Translations under genes and position numbers: made by a program | Notes under the pieces: generated by a model | The model's input: the letters and a program-made list of their open reading frames with translations, nothing else | Told to the model about the DNA's origin: nothing | Database searches by the model: none | Assembly (NCBI GenBank): GCA_963629305.1 | Contig: CAVGIJ010000023.1 | Span: forward strand, 1 to 18,861 | Reading direction: 5' to 3' | Origin: UBA1227 sp963629305 | GTDB taxonomy: Bacteria > Bacillota > Clostridia > Oscillospirales > Acutalibacteraceae | Length of the DNA: 18,861 bases | Part shown: one piece after another, positions 1 to 6,998 of the stretch | How positions within the stretch are numbered: position 1 is the first letter of the stretch | How the letters are laid out: the number at the start of each line of letters is the position of its first letter

Positions 1-425
1 GTATTGAATATATTAACTCCTTACCGGAAGAAATCAAAACAAAAATCAGAGTTTTAAACATGGCATCATGGCATAAAAAAGATATATTGAAGTTTGACGG
101 AGAGGGCGGACGCAATTCGACTCTTATTCCGCAAAAAGCAAAAAAAATAACCACGATTGAAACAACGGATATTGATTCTTATCTTCAGGGCAATCCGTGT
201 TCATTTGTTAAAATGGATGTTGAAGGCGCCGAGGCGGAAACACTCGTCGGAATGAAAAACACTATTTCCGCATACAAGCCAAAGCTTATTGTTTCGGCAT
301 ATCACAAAACACCCGATATTTTTGAGTTACCGTTGCGGATAAAATCACTTTGCAGCGACTATAAGATTTTTCTCCGACATCACACATACATACCCGACTG
401 GGAAACAAACTATTATTGCATATAA
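1..425 (+). CDS. FkbM-family SAM-dependent methyltransferase, C-terminal fragment (5' end outside window)
   Basis: The frame is open from the first codon of the window (position 3) to the TAA at 423-425, so the gene enters from the left. The visible part, about 140 residues, carries the C-terminal half of an FkbM-type (Methyltransf_21) domain. The FVKMDVEGAE block is the hallmark motif, where an acidic pair follows a beta strand. It is followed by a hydrophobic strand (KLIVSAYH) and a typical late helix. Family members O-methylate sugars or polyketides and are common in surface-polysaccharide loci, but the substrate cannot be read here. An internal ATG at 60 is not a convincing start because homologous-looking sequence continues upstream of it. 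No clear terminator follows. The next gene begins about 210 nt later and need not be in the same operon. Confidence 0.8.
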   Translation, partial: IEYINSLPEEIKTKIRVLNMASWHKKDILKFDGEGGRNSTLIPQKAKKITTIETTDIDSYLQGNPCSFVKMDVEGAEAETLVGMKNTISAYKPKLIVSAYHKTPDIFELPLRIKSLCSDYKIFLRHHTYIPDWETNYYCI

Positions 426-636
426 AACAGTTATATGTTTTCCGTTATAAATATATATGTTCTTATAATCAGCGGACTTATAAGCCACAGCAGAATAATA
501 AAATGGAGAATAATATCCGGAGGACTTGTCAAGACTTGAGAAAAAAATAATAGAAAATATAAGAAATAAAATTGAAAAAATATGATGAAATAGAAGTCCT
601 TGTATGATACAATAGGTTGACACGAACACATAAGGA
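426..636. other. AT-rich intergenic region without a supported gene
   Basis: This 211-nt gap has only long hydrophobic frames on the - strand, which read as translated AT-rich noise with no ribosome binding site. A weak 7-bp inverted repeat (462-468 with 478-484) is not followed by a T-tract, so I do not call a terminator. A TATGAT at 603-608 could be a -10 element for the next gene, but no good -35 sits at the right distance. Confidence 0.5.
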
Positions 637-1059
637 GTGACAGGTATAAACAGTCATGAACGTGTGTTAGTGGCCATAGCATTAGTGTTATTTGCAGGGG
701 TTATTCTTTATAACATTCATACTTTACCACCGAAAAGCTCTGAGGAAAACGGTGGTGAAGTTATTGCACGTTATTCTGAAAACACAACATTGTCTGAAAA
801 TTTCGCAAAAAAGGCAGATCAATCAACCGAGCGGCAAACGAGTACAACTGCGGTTAACGGTAAAGCTCAATTAGTCAATATCAATTCCGCATCACTTTCA
901 GAGCTTATGACGCTGCCGGGTATTGGGGAAATAAGGGCACAGGCAATCGTTGATTATCGTCTTGAACACGGTTTATTCACGGCAACATCCGAAATTATGA
1001 ATGTATCCGGGATCGGTGAAAAGACTTACGAAAAATTGAGAGAAAAAATTTGTGTTTAG
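637..1059 (+). CDS. Membrane-anchored helix-hairpin-helix (ComEA-like) DNA-binding protein
   Basis: A protein of about 140 residues with an N-terminal membrane anchor (roughly residues 8-26), a polar Ser/Thr/Gln-rich linker (about 30-78), and a C-terminal double helix-hairpin-helix domain (about 80-140). The two hairpins read LPGIGEIRAQAIVDYR and VSGIGEKTYEKL. ComEA proteins with this domain bind incoming DNA at the outer face of the membrane during natural transformation. This one lacks the SLBB domain that many Firmicutes ComEA proteins carry, so it is a minimal version, and its role in DNA uptake is inferred. The start is uncertain. GTG 637 overlaps the last base of the AAGGAG at 632-637, which leaves no spacing. 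The alternatives are a non-canonical ATA at 646, which is ideally spaced, or GTG 664, which is too far. The stop overlaps the ribosome binding site of the acyltransferase downstream. Confidence 0.78.
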   Translation: MTGINSHERVLVAIALVLFAGVILYNIHTLPPKSSEENGGEVIARYSENTTLSENFAKKADQSTERQTSTTAVNGKAQLVNINSASLSELMTLPGIGEIRAQAIVDYRLEHGLFTATSEIMNVSGIGEKTYEKLREKICV

Positions 1060-1062
1060 GAG
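1058..1062 (+). promoter_or_regulatory. Ribosome binding site that fixes the TTG start of the MBOAT gene
   Basis: AGGAG overlaps the stop codon of the preceding gene (TAG 1057-1059) and lies 8 nt upstream of TTG 1071. That is a normal spacing and argues against the in-frame TTG at 1050, which precedes the site. The overlap suggests translational coupling of the two genes. Confidence 0.75.
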
Positions 1063-1070
1063 CGTTTCCT

Positions 1071-2495
1071 TTGGTATTCTCAAGCCTTAGTTTCATATAT
1101 ATTTTTCTACCCATATGTATATTTTTGTATTTTATTGTGGCAAAGAGCATACGACAGAAAAATGTTGTTTTGCTCATAATGTCGCTTATTTTTTATGCCT
1201 GGGGTGAGCCGAAATGGATCCTCCTTATGGTTATAAGTACTGCGGTTGAGTACATCGGCGCAAGACTTGTTGATAAATATCGAACAAAAAAACCGGTGCT
1301 CGCAAAGGTTTCACTCGGCATATCCGTTACGGTCGCACTCAGCTTCCTGTTTATTTTCAAGTACTTTGATTTCTTCGCCTTCAACTTCAATCAAATATTC
1401 GGTTCCGGCATAAAGCAGCTTGGACTTACTCTGCCTATAGGTATTTCTTTTTATACCTTCCAAACCGTAACATATATCGTAGATGTCTACAGAGAAAAGG
1501 TTCCGGTACAAAAGAGCTTTGCGGATCTTCTTTTGTACGTTTCAATGTTCCCGCAGCTTATTGCGGGACCGATCGTAAAGTACATAGATATTGAAGCTCA
1601 GCTTCACGAGAGATCGTTCAACGCCGTAAAAACAGGCGACGGAATTTTCAGATTCTTAATAGGGCTCGCAAAAAAAGCAATCATTGCAAATATTGCGGGA
1701 GAGGTCGCCTCGAAATTTATGGACGGAAATCTTTCCGGCATATCTGTTCTCGGGGCATGGATCGGTATTTTCTCATACGCACTTCAGATATACTTTGATT
1801 TCTCAGCATATTCAGATATGGCCATCGGACTCGGAAAGATGTTCGGATTCGACTATATGGAAAACTTCAACTATCCGTATATTGCAGATTCCGTAAATGA
1901 CTTCTGGAAGAGATGGCACATTTCCCTTACAACGTTCTTCCGCGAGTATCTCTACATACCGCTCGGAGGAAACAGAAAACATCAAGTCTTAAATTTACTT
2001 GTTGTATGGGCATTTACGGGACTTTGGCACGGTGCATCATGGAACTTCATACTTTGGGGGCTTTATTACTACGTTCTGATTGTTTTAGAGAAGCTGTTTA
2101 TAGGAAATATTCTTGAAAAAATTCCGAAAGTTTTCGCACACATCTACACACTATTTGCCGTGCTCATCGGATGGGTATTCTTCTACTTTGATGACATAAC
2201 AAAATTGAAAACATTTTTCAAGGTTATGTTCGGTATGAACGGCAATGTATTCTCAAGTCCTACGGATCTTACCGTTTTCAAAAATCATATTATATTCTTC
2301 ATCTTTGCAGTGGTTGCATGTCTTCCCGTATCACAGCTTATTAAGAAAAAAGCCGACAAATTTGCAAACAGGAATTTTATATCTTCACTTGTAAACGATT
2401 ATGCGGCAGTGATTGCCTCTGTTATTCTTCTCGTATTTGATACAGCGGCAGTAGTCGGTTCAACTTATAACCCGTTTTTGTATTTCAGATTCTGA
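1071..2495 (+). CDS. MBOAT-family membrane-bound O-acyltransferase (AlgI/DltB-like)
   Basis: A 474-residue polytopic membrane protein. With the TTG start at 1071 the N-terminus reads MVFSSLSFIYIFLP, which is the usual beginning of AlgI-type proteins. The central region has the conserved stretch DFSAYSDMAIGLGKMFGF, then NDFWKRWHISLTTFFREYLY and the LGGNRK turn. The signature FTGLWHGASW contains the invariant histidine of the MBOAT family. Members transfer acyl groups, often acetyl, across the membrane to an extracytoplasmic polysaccharide or to a partner protein. In Clostridia the usual partner is a DHHW/AlgX-like protein encoded next door, and here that partner appears shortened (2516-2890). 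The preceding FkbM fragment fits a surface-glycan setting, but the substrate is unknown. Confidence 0.93.
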   Translation: MVFSSLSFIYIFLPICIFLYFIVAKSIRQKNVVLLIMSLIFYAWGEPKWILLMVISTAVEYIGARLVDKYRTKKPVLAKVSLGISVTVALSFLFIFKYFDFFAFNFNQIFGSGIKQLGLTLPIGISFYTFQTVTYIVDVYREKVPVQKSFADLLLYVSMFPQLIAGPIVKYIDIEAQLHERSFNAVKTGDGIFRFLIGLAKKAIIANIAGEVASKFMDGNLSGISVLGAWIGIFSYALQIYFDFSAYSDMAIGLGKMFGFDYMENFNYPYIADSVNDFWKRWHISLTTFFREYLYIPLGGNRKHQVLNLLVVWAFTGLWHGASWNFILWGLYYYVLIVLEKLFIGNILEKIPKVFAHIYTLFAVLIGWVFFYFDDITKLKTFFKVMFGMNGNVFSSPTDLTVFKNHIIFFIFAVVACLPVSQLIKKKADKFANRNFISSLVNDYAAVIASVILLVFDTAAVVGSTYNPFLYFRF

Positions 2496-2515
2496 CAGGA
2501 GGAGGGCGATTATAC

Positions 2516-2890
2516 ATGAATATTTTAAAAAACAAAGCAAACGGTATACTTCTTTTTGTTATTTTCACACTTGTCATAACGTCATTTTTCCTTGCAAGTG
2601 CATTTGATACGGATAAAACAGTCTCTGAAAAAGAAAACAGAATGCTTGCGACATTTCCGAAATTCTCATTTTCCGCTCTTTTTTCAGGTGAGTTTATTTC
2701 GGATTTCGAAACACATTATTCCGACACATTTCCTCTGAGAGATAAATTTTTGTCTCTTAATGAGAAAATCAATAAGATAGCAAAACAATTTACCACAGGT
2801 AATGAATCAGACGTTGTAATTATTGACGGCGGGGATGTCTCAAAAGATTTCAACGGTGAATCCTTACATGATAAGGAGAATGCCTCTTGA
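2516..2890 (+). CDS. Short DHHW-like (AlgX/AlgJ-type) N-terminal protein, probably a truncated MBOAT partner
   Basis: A 124-residue protein with one N-terminal membrane segment (about residues 11-30). It then has the stretch typical of the start of DHHW/AlgJ-like proteins: an EKENRMLATFP motif, a helix, and HYSDTFPLRDKF. Full-length family members run to about 350-450 residues and carry the Asp-His-His-Trp catalytic region. Here the frame ends soon after the first domain, and no DHHW motif is visible in any nearby frame. The gene has a strong ribosome binding site (AGGAGGAGGG, 2497-2506) 20 nt after the MBOAT gene, and its stop overlaps the exonuclease start (TTGA, 2887-2890). It is therefore probably translated. 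It may be a natural short form or the remnant of an internal deletion. Confidence 0.6.
   Translation: MNILKNKANGILLFVIFTLVITSFFLASAFDTDKTVSEKENRMLATFPKFSFSALFSGEFISDFETHYSDTFPLRDKFLSLNEKINKIAKQFTTGNESDVVIIDGGDVSKDFNGESLHDKENAS
2873..2878 (+). promoter_or_regulatory. Ribosome binding site that fixes the TTG start of the exonuclease gene
   Basis: AAGGAG lies 8 nt before TTG 2887, inside the 3' end of the short DHHW-like gene. This supports the TTG start, because the ATG-less N-terminus it gives leads straight into the catalytic DLEWN motif. Confidence 0.75.
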
Positions 2891-3765
2891 ATTTTGTAAT
2901 ATTGGATCTTGAATGGAATACCGCATACAGTAAGGTCGAAGGACAGTTTATAAATGAAATAATTGAATTCGGCGCGGTGAAGTTAAATGAAAAGCTTGAG
3001 ATAATTGATGAGTTTTCAAGTTTTGTTAAACCGCAGATTGAAAAGAAACTGCGCACAAGAGTAAAGACATTGACAAATATTTCAAACAGTGATGTTGAAA
3101 ATGCCGAAACATTTGAAACTGTATGTGAAAAATTCACAAAGTGGACAGGAGGCATTGAAAATACGCTTATCATGTCCTGGGGCGAAATGGACATAAGAGC
3201 TCTTATGAGCAATTGCAAGTATTTTTACGGTGATTATTTCATTCCGTTTGTAAAATATTACATTGACCTTCAGGCATACTTCATGCAGATGAAGGGGCTG
3301 CCTAAGGGTAATCAGATCGGGCTTTCAAATGCCGCATCTATGATAGATGTAAATCCGGATGATTTTGTTCATCACAGAGCACTTAATGACAGTGAGCTGT
3401 CTGCCGTGTGCTTTAGATCCGTATTTGACGAGGCTGCCATAAATGAAGCTATCATTATATGTGATAACGACTTTTATAAGAAAATGCTCTTCAAACCGTA
3501 CTTTGTTACCGACATCAATGACAAATTGGTTGACAAGACTCAGTTTTGCTGCAAATGTCTTGAATGTGGGGAACAGGCGAACCTGATAAAAGACTGGGTC
3601 AGCAAGAACAACAATTTCACGGCGCTTTATTACTGCAAATCATGTAAAATAAAATACCGAGTCAGCGTACAGTTTCGCAAAACGTATTCACAGCTCAATA
3701 CTAAAAAGACCGTTGTAACGCTCAGTTCTCAAAAAAATGATAAAGCAAGAAATGACTTATTATAA
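2887..3765 (+). CDS. DEDDh-family 3'-5' exonuclease (DnaQ/KapD-like) with C-terminal Cys-pair domain
   Basis: A 292-residue protein. Residues 1-180 are a DnaQ-like exonuclease fold. Motif I is FVILDLEWN (Asp7, Glu9), motif II is the Asp in SWGEMDIRAL, and motif III is HHRALNDSEL, with the His and Asp spaced as in the DEDDh class. These residues bind two metal ions for 3'-5' hydrolysis of DNA or RNA. KapD and ERI-1-like proteins have this arrangement. The C-terminal third (about residues 215-255) has paired cysteines, CCKCLEC and YCKSCK about 30 residues apart, resembling a zinc ribbon. That domain is not part of the core exonuclease and may bind nucleic acid. TTG start with a good ribosome binding site; translation is probably coupled to the preceding gene. 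A terminator follows directly. Confidence 0.88.
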   Translation: MNFVILDLEWNTAYSKVEGQFINEIIEFGAVKLNEKLEIIDEFSSFVKPQIEKKLRTRVKTLTNISNSDVENAETFETVCEKFTKWTGGIENTLIMSWGEMDIRALMSNCKYFYGDYFIPFVKYYIDLQAYFMQMKGLPKGNQIGLSNAASMIDVNPDDFVHHRALNDSELSAVCFRSVFDEAAINEAIIICDNDFYKKMLFKPYFVTDINDKLVDKTQFCCKCLECGEQANLIKDWVSKNNNFTALYYCKSCKIKYRVSVQFRKTYSQLNTKKTVVTLSSQKNDKARNDLL

Positions 3766-3803
3766 ATGAACGCCACATATGTGGCGTTCATTTATTTTAT
3801 TTA
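3762..3803 (+). terminator. Rho-independent terminator after the exonuclease gene
   Basis: A perfect 17-bp inverted repeat centred between 3778 and 3779 (3762-3778 with 3779-3795), with GAACGCCACAT as the inner arm, overlaps the stop codon and runs into a T-rich stretch. It separates the first gene group from the methyltransferase operon. Confidence 0.9.
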
Positions 3804-3834
3804 GTTTCAACAAAAAAACTCACTTCTTTTTTCA

Positions 3835-3863
3835 TTGACAAAACGTATATATTTTACTATCAT
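3835..3863 (+). promoter_or_regulatory. Sigma-A type promoter of the UroD-like methyltransferase operon
   Basis: A perfect -35 TTGACA (3835-3840), a 17-nt spacer and the -10 TATCAT (3858-3863) lie about 45 nt before the start codon. Transcription should begin near 3870. Confidence 0.8.
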
Positions 3864-3878
3864 ATAAACGTTAATATG
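3861..3878. promoter_or_regulatory. Operator-like imperfect palindrome over the transcription start
   Basis: CATATAAACGTTAATATG equals its own reverse complement except at two mirrored positions (16 of 18 bases). It overlaps the -10 element and the expected transcription start, where a repressor would bind. The binding protein is unknown; the PucR-type regulator at 7631-9253 is one candidate. Confidence 0.4.
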
Positions 3879-3905
3879 AATCCGTTCATAAAAGGAGTAT
3901 TATTT

Positions 3906-5105
3906 ATGAGAGAGATTGAAAAGGCTATGAAGCCAAAAGAACTGAAGAACTATCGAATCAAACTCTTCAGAGATGCCGAGCAGTGGAAAAAGCCGGACAG
4001 AATTCCTCACTACGGAAACATTGTTACGTGGAAGATTTTTGACGCCGGATACACAATTGATCAGGCAATGACCAACTTTGATGTTATGAAAGAAACAGTA
4101 GTTCATTTCCTTGACAATTATCCTGTTGACGTACTTATTGACATCGGAATCAGAAATCAGTTCAATGTTACTGAGGCATTTGGTACAGGTGACCACGGAT
4201 ATTATTACTACGACAAAGAAGTAGTAGGAATAAATGACCATGCTTATTGTCCTGTAGACAGACTCATGGAGTATATTGAGGACAAGAACAAATACGCATG
4301 GGAGGTTGCTCTTCCGGAAAAGTATCCTGACTTTTATGAAAAATCAGATGAGACATGGAAAAATGTATGGAAAGAGTACATGAGCTATATCATGTTCATC
4401 TTCAAAATGAACAGTGTATGCGGAAAATACGGTCTTCCGTCCGGTGCACCGAACAACCCAATGAAGGGCACAATCAATTTCGGTATTGAAGAAGCTGAAT
4501 CAAACCTTCTCGGTATCAGAAATCTTTCAATTGCAGCACGCAGAAACTTTGCACAACTTAAGGAATTCTGTGATGCATGGAATGAAAAAGAGACTAAGCC
4601 GATTATCGCAAAAATTCTTGAAGGCAATGATGGCCCCGACATGAAGTATTGCTTTGACGCATCTCTCATCATGCTCTCTCAAAATATCCTCAATCCAAAG
4701 CAATTCAATGAGCTCTATTGGTGTTATCTTGAGCCACTCCTTAAGGCTTATGAGACTAAGGGAAAGTGCCCGAGAATTTTCACTGAGGGTAAGATTGACA
4801 TGTATGCCGACCACTTTACTGATTTTAAAAAGGGCTCACTTGCATTCCATCTTGAAAACGATGATCCATGGGCAATCCGTGAGGCTCTTCCGAATGTTGC
4901 AATTATCGGCGGTCTTACAACACAGATGCTCGGTACTGCAACTGCTGATGAGTGTGTTGCTTATACAAAAAAACTCATTGATGAACTCGGTTCCGAGGGT
5001 GGATTTATTCTTTCTGAGGATAAGATGCTTTCCTACAGAAATGACGCAAAATCCGAAAACCTCAAGGCAGTATGCGAGTTTGTTTCAAACTATGAATTAG
5101 CATAA
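3906..5105 (+). CDS. Uroporphyrinogen decarboxylase (UroD)-family corrinoid methyltransferase, probable methyltransferase I
   Basis: A 399-residue protein of the UroD fold family, which includes true UroD, MtaA/MtbA and the MtvB-type methyltransferase I of anaerobic O-demethylases. The last class moves a methyl group from a substrate to a corrinoid protein. Supporting features are a late block IIGGLTTQMLGTATADECV and the GFILSEDKMLSYRNDA segment near the C-terminus. The gene lies in a region with corrinoid proteins, a reductive activator and a THF methyltransferase rather than heme genes, so haem synthesis is unlikely. The canonical HxC zinc motif of MtaA is not visible. The substrate cannot be inferred. 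ATG 3906 was chosen because AAAGGAG (3891-3897) sits 8 nt upstream; the longer frame from ATG 3876 would place that site inside the coding region. Confidence 0.8.
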   Translation: MREIEKAMKPKELKNYRIKLFRDAEQWKKPDRIPHYGNIVTWKIFDAGYTIDQAMTNFDVMKETVVHFLDNYPVDVLIDIGIRNQFNVTEAFGTGDHGYYYYDKEVVGINDHAYCPVDRLMEYIEDKNKYAWEVALPEKYPDFYEKSDETWKNVWKEYMSYIMFIFKMNSVCGKYGLPSGAPNNPMKGTINFGIEEAESNLLGIRNLSIAARRNFAQLKEFCDAWNEKETKPIIAKILEGNDGPDMKYCFDASLIMLSQNILNPKQFNELYWCYLEPLLKAYETKGKCPRIFTEGKIDMYADHFTDFKKGSLAFHLENDDPWAIREALPNVAIIGGLTTQMLGTATADECVAYTKKLIDELGSEGGFILSEDKMLSYRNDAKSENLKAVCEFVSNYELA

Positions 5106-5119
5106 AGGAGAGAAAAACA

Positions 5120-5257
5120 ATGGATAAAAATTCATGTTATTATGCCTCTTATCCGGAAGGATTCAATAAATTACTCAACAAGATTTGTCCGTTTTGGGCA
5201 AGACCTATGAAAAAGATGATGGGTCCGCTTCTTATCAGAATTCTTATTGACGGCTGA
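5120..5257 (+). CDS. Small 45-residue protein coupled to the UroD-like methyltransferase gene, function unknown
   Basis: An ATG at 5120 follows a strong AAAGGAG (5104-5110) with 9-nt spacing. That site overlaps the stop codon of the methyltransferase gene, a layout typical of translational coupling. The product has 45 residues and begins MDKNSCYYASYPEGFNKLL. It has two cysteines (6 and 23), a PFWARPMKKMMG segment and a hydrophobic end (PLLIRILIDG). It looks like neither a signal peptide nor a zinc finger. A terminator starts 25 nt after its stop, so it is the last gene of a two-gene operon. I do not recognise the family. A partner or subunit of the methyltransferase is possible but only inferred from position. 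Confidence 0.65.
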   Translation: MDKNSCYYASYPEGFNKLLNKICPFWARPMKKMMGPLLIRILIDG

Positions 5258-5281
5258 TTTAGGTAATAACCGACAAAACAT

Positions 5282-5326
5282 AGCAGTTATCATAATCAAG
5301 TTATGATAACTGCTTTATTTTTTCTT
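5282..5326 (+). terminator. Rho-independent terminator of the UroD-like methyltransferase operon
   Basis: A perfect 14-bp stem (AGCAGTTATCATAA at 5282-5295 with its complement at 5301-5314) and a 5-nt loop are followed by a T-rich tract. It isolates this operon from the chaperonin gene. Confidence 0.9.
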
Positions 5327-5343
5327 TATTTATCTGCTATTTG

Positions 5344-5352
5344 TGTTATAAT
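5344..5352 (+). promoter_or_regulatory. Extended -10 promoter of the chaperonin/corrinoid operon
   Basis: TGT followed by a perfect TATAAT (5347-5352) forms an extended -10 element about 47 nt before the ATG at 5399. The -35 region (CTTTAT) is weak, as is common with extended -10 promoters. No CIRCE-type inverted repeat is present, so HrcA heat-shock control is not apparent. Confidence 0.65.
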
Positions 5353-5398
5353 TTCATAGATAAGTTTTAAGATATTTGATTATTCGAGGTAAAACCTT

Positions 5399-6991
5399 AT
5401 GGGAAAACAAATTATATTTGACAACGAAGCAAAAGATAAACTGCTTATAGGAATGAACAAAGCTGCTGACGCCATTGTATGTACATATGGTCCGAAGGGA
5501 AGAAACACTGCATTTACACAACAGTATGATGTTCCGCTCGTTACAAATGACGGATATACTATAGCAAAACAAATAACATTTTCTGACAGATTTGAAGATA
5601 TGGGTGCACAGATACTTCTTGAAGCCGCAAAAAAATCGAATGAGATATCAGGAGACGGAACTACAGCTTCAATAGTTATTGCAAAAGAAATAATCAATGA
5701 AGCTTATAAAAATATTGCAGCAGGAGCAAATCCCATATTTCTGAAAAGGGGAATGGAAAAAGCTGTTTTCGTTGTAAAGGATACGCTTTATTCTTCAGCC
5801 GTTAAAAATGTTGATAATAAAACAATAAAGACAATAGCAACCGTTTCAGGCGGCAATGATCCGCAAATCGGAAAAATCATCTCAAATATTTTTGAGGAAC
5901 TCGGCACCGATTGTGTTGTCACTACTGAAGATACACAAATGGCTGAAACAAAATATACCATTTCACATGGTTGTCGCCTTGAAAGCGGATATCTTTCAAG
6001 ATATTTTCTTACCGACAATGTAAAGAATATCGGAGAGTACAATAACCCGTATATCTTTGTTGCGAATGAAGAAATAAAAGAAATAAAACAAGTTTACAAG
6101 CTTCTCGAAGAAACTGTAAAAAATGATGCATCACTAATAATAATTGCTAAAACCATTGAAGGCGAAGCACTTTCCGCAATTGCAAGAAATGCCGAAAAAG
6201 GTATAGTAAAAGTTGCGGCAATAAAAGCGCCCGGTTACGGAGATACCAGAGAAAGAAACCTTCAGTGCATTGCCGCAATTACCGGTGCAACACTTTTTGA
6301 CCCCGCACTCGACATGAAACTCGACAACTGTGACTTGAGTTTCTGCGGAAGAGCAAGTAAAGTTATTGTAGAAAAAGATATCACCACAATCGAAAAGCCC
6401 GCGACCCCGGAAAATGAGACTGTTGATACACTAAAAAAACGTATTTTAAAACAACTTGAAACCGAAACACATGATTATGAGCAGGATAAACTTTCCATGT
6501 CACTCGGCATACTTAATTGTGCTATGGCCGTTATCTCAGTGGGAGGAACCTCAGAGCTTGAGATGTTCGAGCGTAAATACAGAATTGAGGACGCACTCAA
6601 CGCCTCAAAACATGCTGCGAAAACCGGTGTTTTGCCGGGCGGAGGAAAGGCACTCCTCTTATGTATACCTGCTGTTGAAGAGTTTTCAGAAACGCTCACA
6701 GGGGATGAAAAGACAGGTGCATGTGTAATTTTACACGCACTCAGTGCTCCGATTAAAAAAATTGCGGAAAACTGCGGTGTGTCGGGAGAGGTTATTTTAA
6801 ATAATATACTCGAAAAAGATGAATTTGAGTTTGGATATGATGCTCAAAACGGTATTTTCGGAAATATGTTTAAACTCGAAATTCTTGATCCCGTTGACGT
6901 AATTTTCAATTCATTTTCAACGGCTTCAAGTATAGCAGGCACATATATAACTACCGGTGCTGCAATTTCCGAACAGAAAAAAGGTGATTAA
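5399..6991 (+). CDS. Divergent GroEL-like (Cpn60, group I) chaperonin paralogue in a corrinoid methyltransferase region
   Basis: A 530-residue protein that aligns by eye along the whole of GroEL. The nucleotide-site elements are kept: YGPKGRN (30-36), Asp51 in the NDG turn, GDGTT with Asp86, an RIEDAL block (GroEL Asp398), and LPGGGKALL. In the apical domain GYLSRYF and GIVKVAAIKAPGYGD are clear. By eye, two hydrophobic groove residues that bind substrate and GroES in E. coli (Val263, Val264) read Ala and Arg here, and Leu234 reads Tyr. The Gly-Gly-Met tail is absent; the protein ends SEQKKGD. No groES is adjacent. A corrinoid-protein gene starts 7 nt after its stop, which implies co-expression. 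It is probably an accessory paralogue, with a main groESL elsewhere. A dedicated role in folding or activating corrinoid proteins is inferred. Confidence 0.87.
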   Translation: MGKQIIFDNEAKDKLLIGMNKAADAIVCTYGPKGRNTAFTQQYDVPLVTNDGYTIAKQITFSDRFEDMGAQILLEAAKKSNEISGDGTTASIVIAKEIINEAYKNIAAGANPIFLKRGMEKAVFVVKDTLYSSAVKNVDNKTIKTIATVSGGNDPQIGKIISNIFEELGTDCVVTTEDTQMAETKYTISHGCRLESGYLSRYFLTDNVKNIGEYNNPYIFVANEEIKEIKQVYKLLEETVKNDASLIIIAKTIEGEALSAIARNAEKGIVKVAAIKAPGYGDTRERNLQCIAAITGATLFDPALDMKLDNCDLSFCGRASKVIVEKDITTIEKPATPENETVDTLKKRILKQLETETHDYEQDKLSMSLGILNCAMAVISVGGTSELEMFERKYRIEDALNASKHAAKTGVLPGGGKALLLCIPAVEEFSETLTGDEKTGACVILHALSAPIKKIAENCGVSGEVILNNILEKDEFEFGYDAQNGIFGNMFKLEILDPVDVIFNSFSTASSIAGTYITTGAAISEQKKGD

Positions 6992-6998
6992 TTCATTT

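Noticed and set aside
617..622. Perfect TTGACA just before the helix-hairpin-helix gene
   Set aside because: The position where a -10 should be falls within the ribosome binding site and first codons and reads ACAGGT, so it cannot serve this gene.
345..682. Two overlapping - strand frames of 83 and 94 codons with hydrophobic translations
   Set aside because: They overlap the FkbM gene end and AT-rich intergenic DNA, have no ribosome binding site, and read as low-complexity Phe/Ile/Ser-rich noise.
4654..5100. A 148-codon + strand frame inside the UroD-like gene
   Set aside because: It is in another frame of a well-supported gene, is rich in Leu/Ser/Arg, and has no ribosome binding site.
3906..5105. 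True uroporphyrinogen decarboxylase of haem synthesis
   Set aside because: The surrounding genes are corrinoid methyl-transfer genes with no haem genes, and the N-terminal substrate motif typical of HemE is not seen.
5387..5397. Small AGGT/ACCT hairpin over the chaperonin ribosome binding site
   Set aside because: Four base pairs with a 3-nt loop is too weak to argue for regulation.
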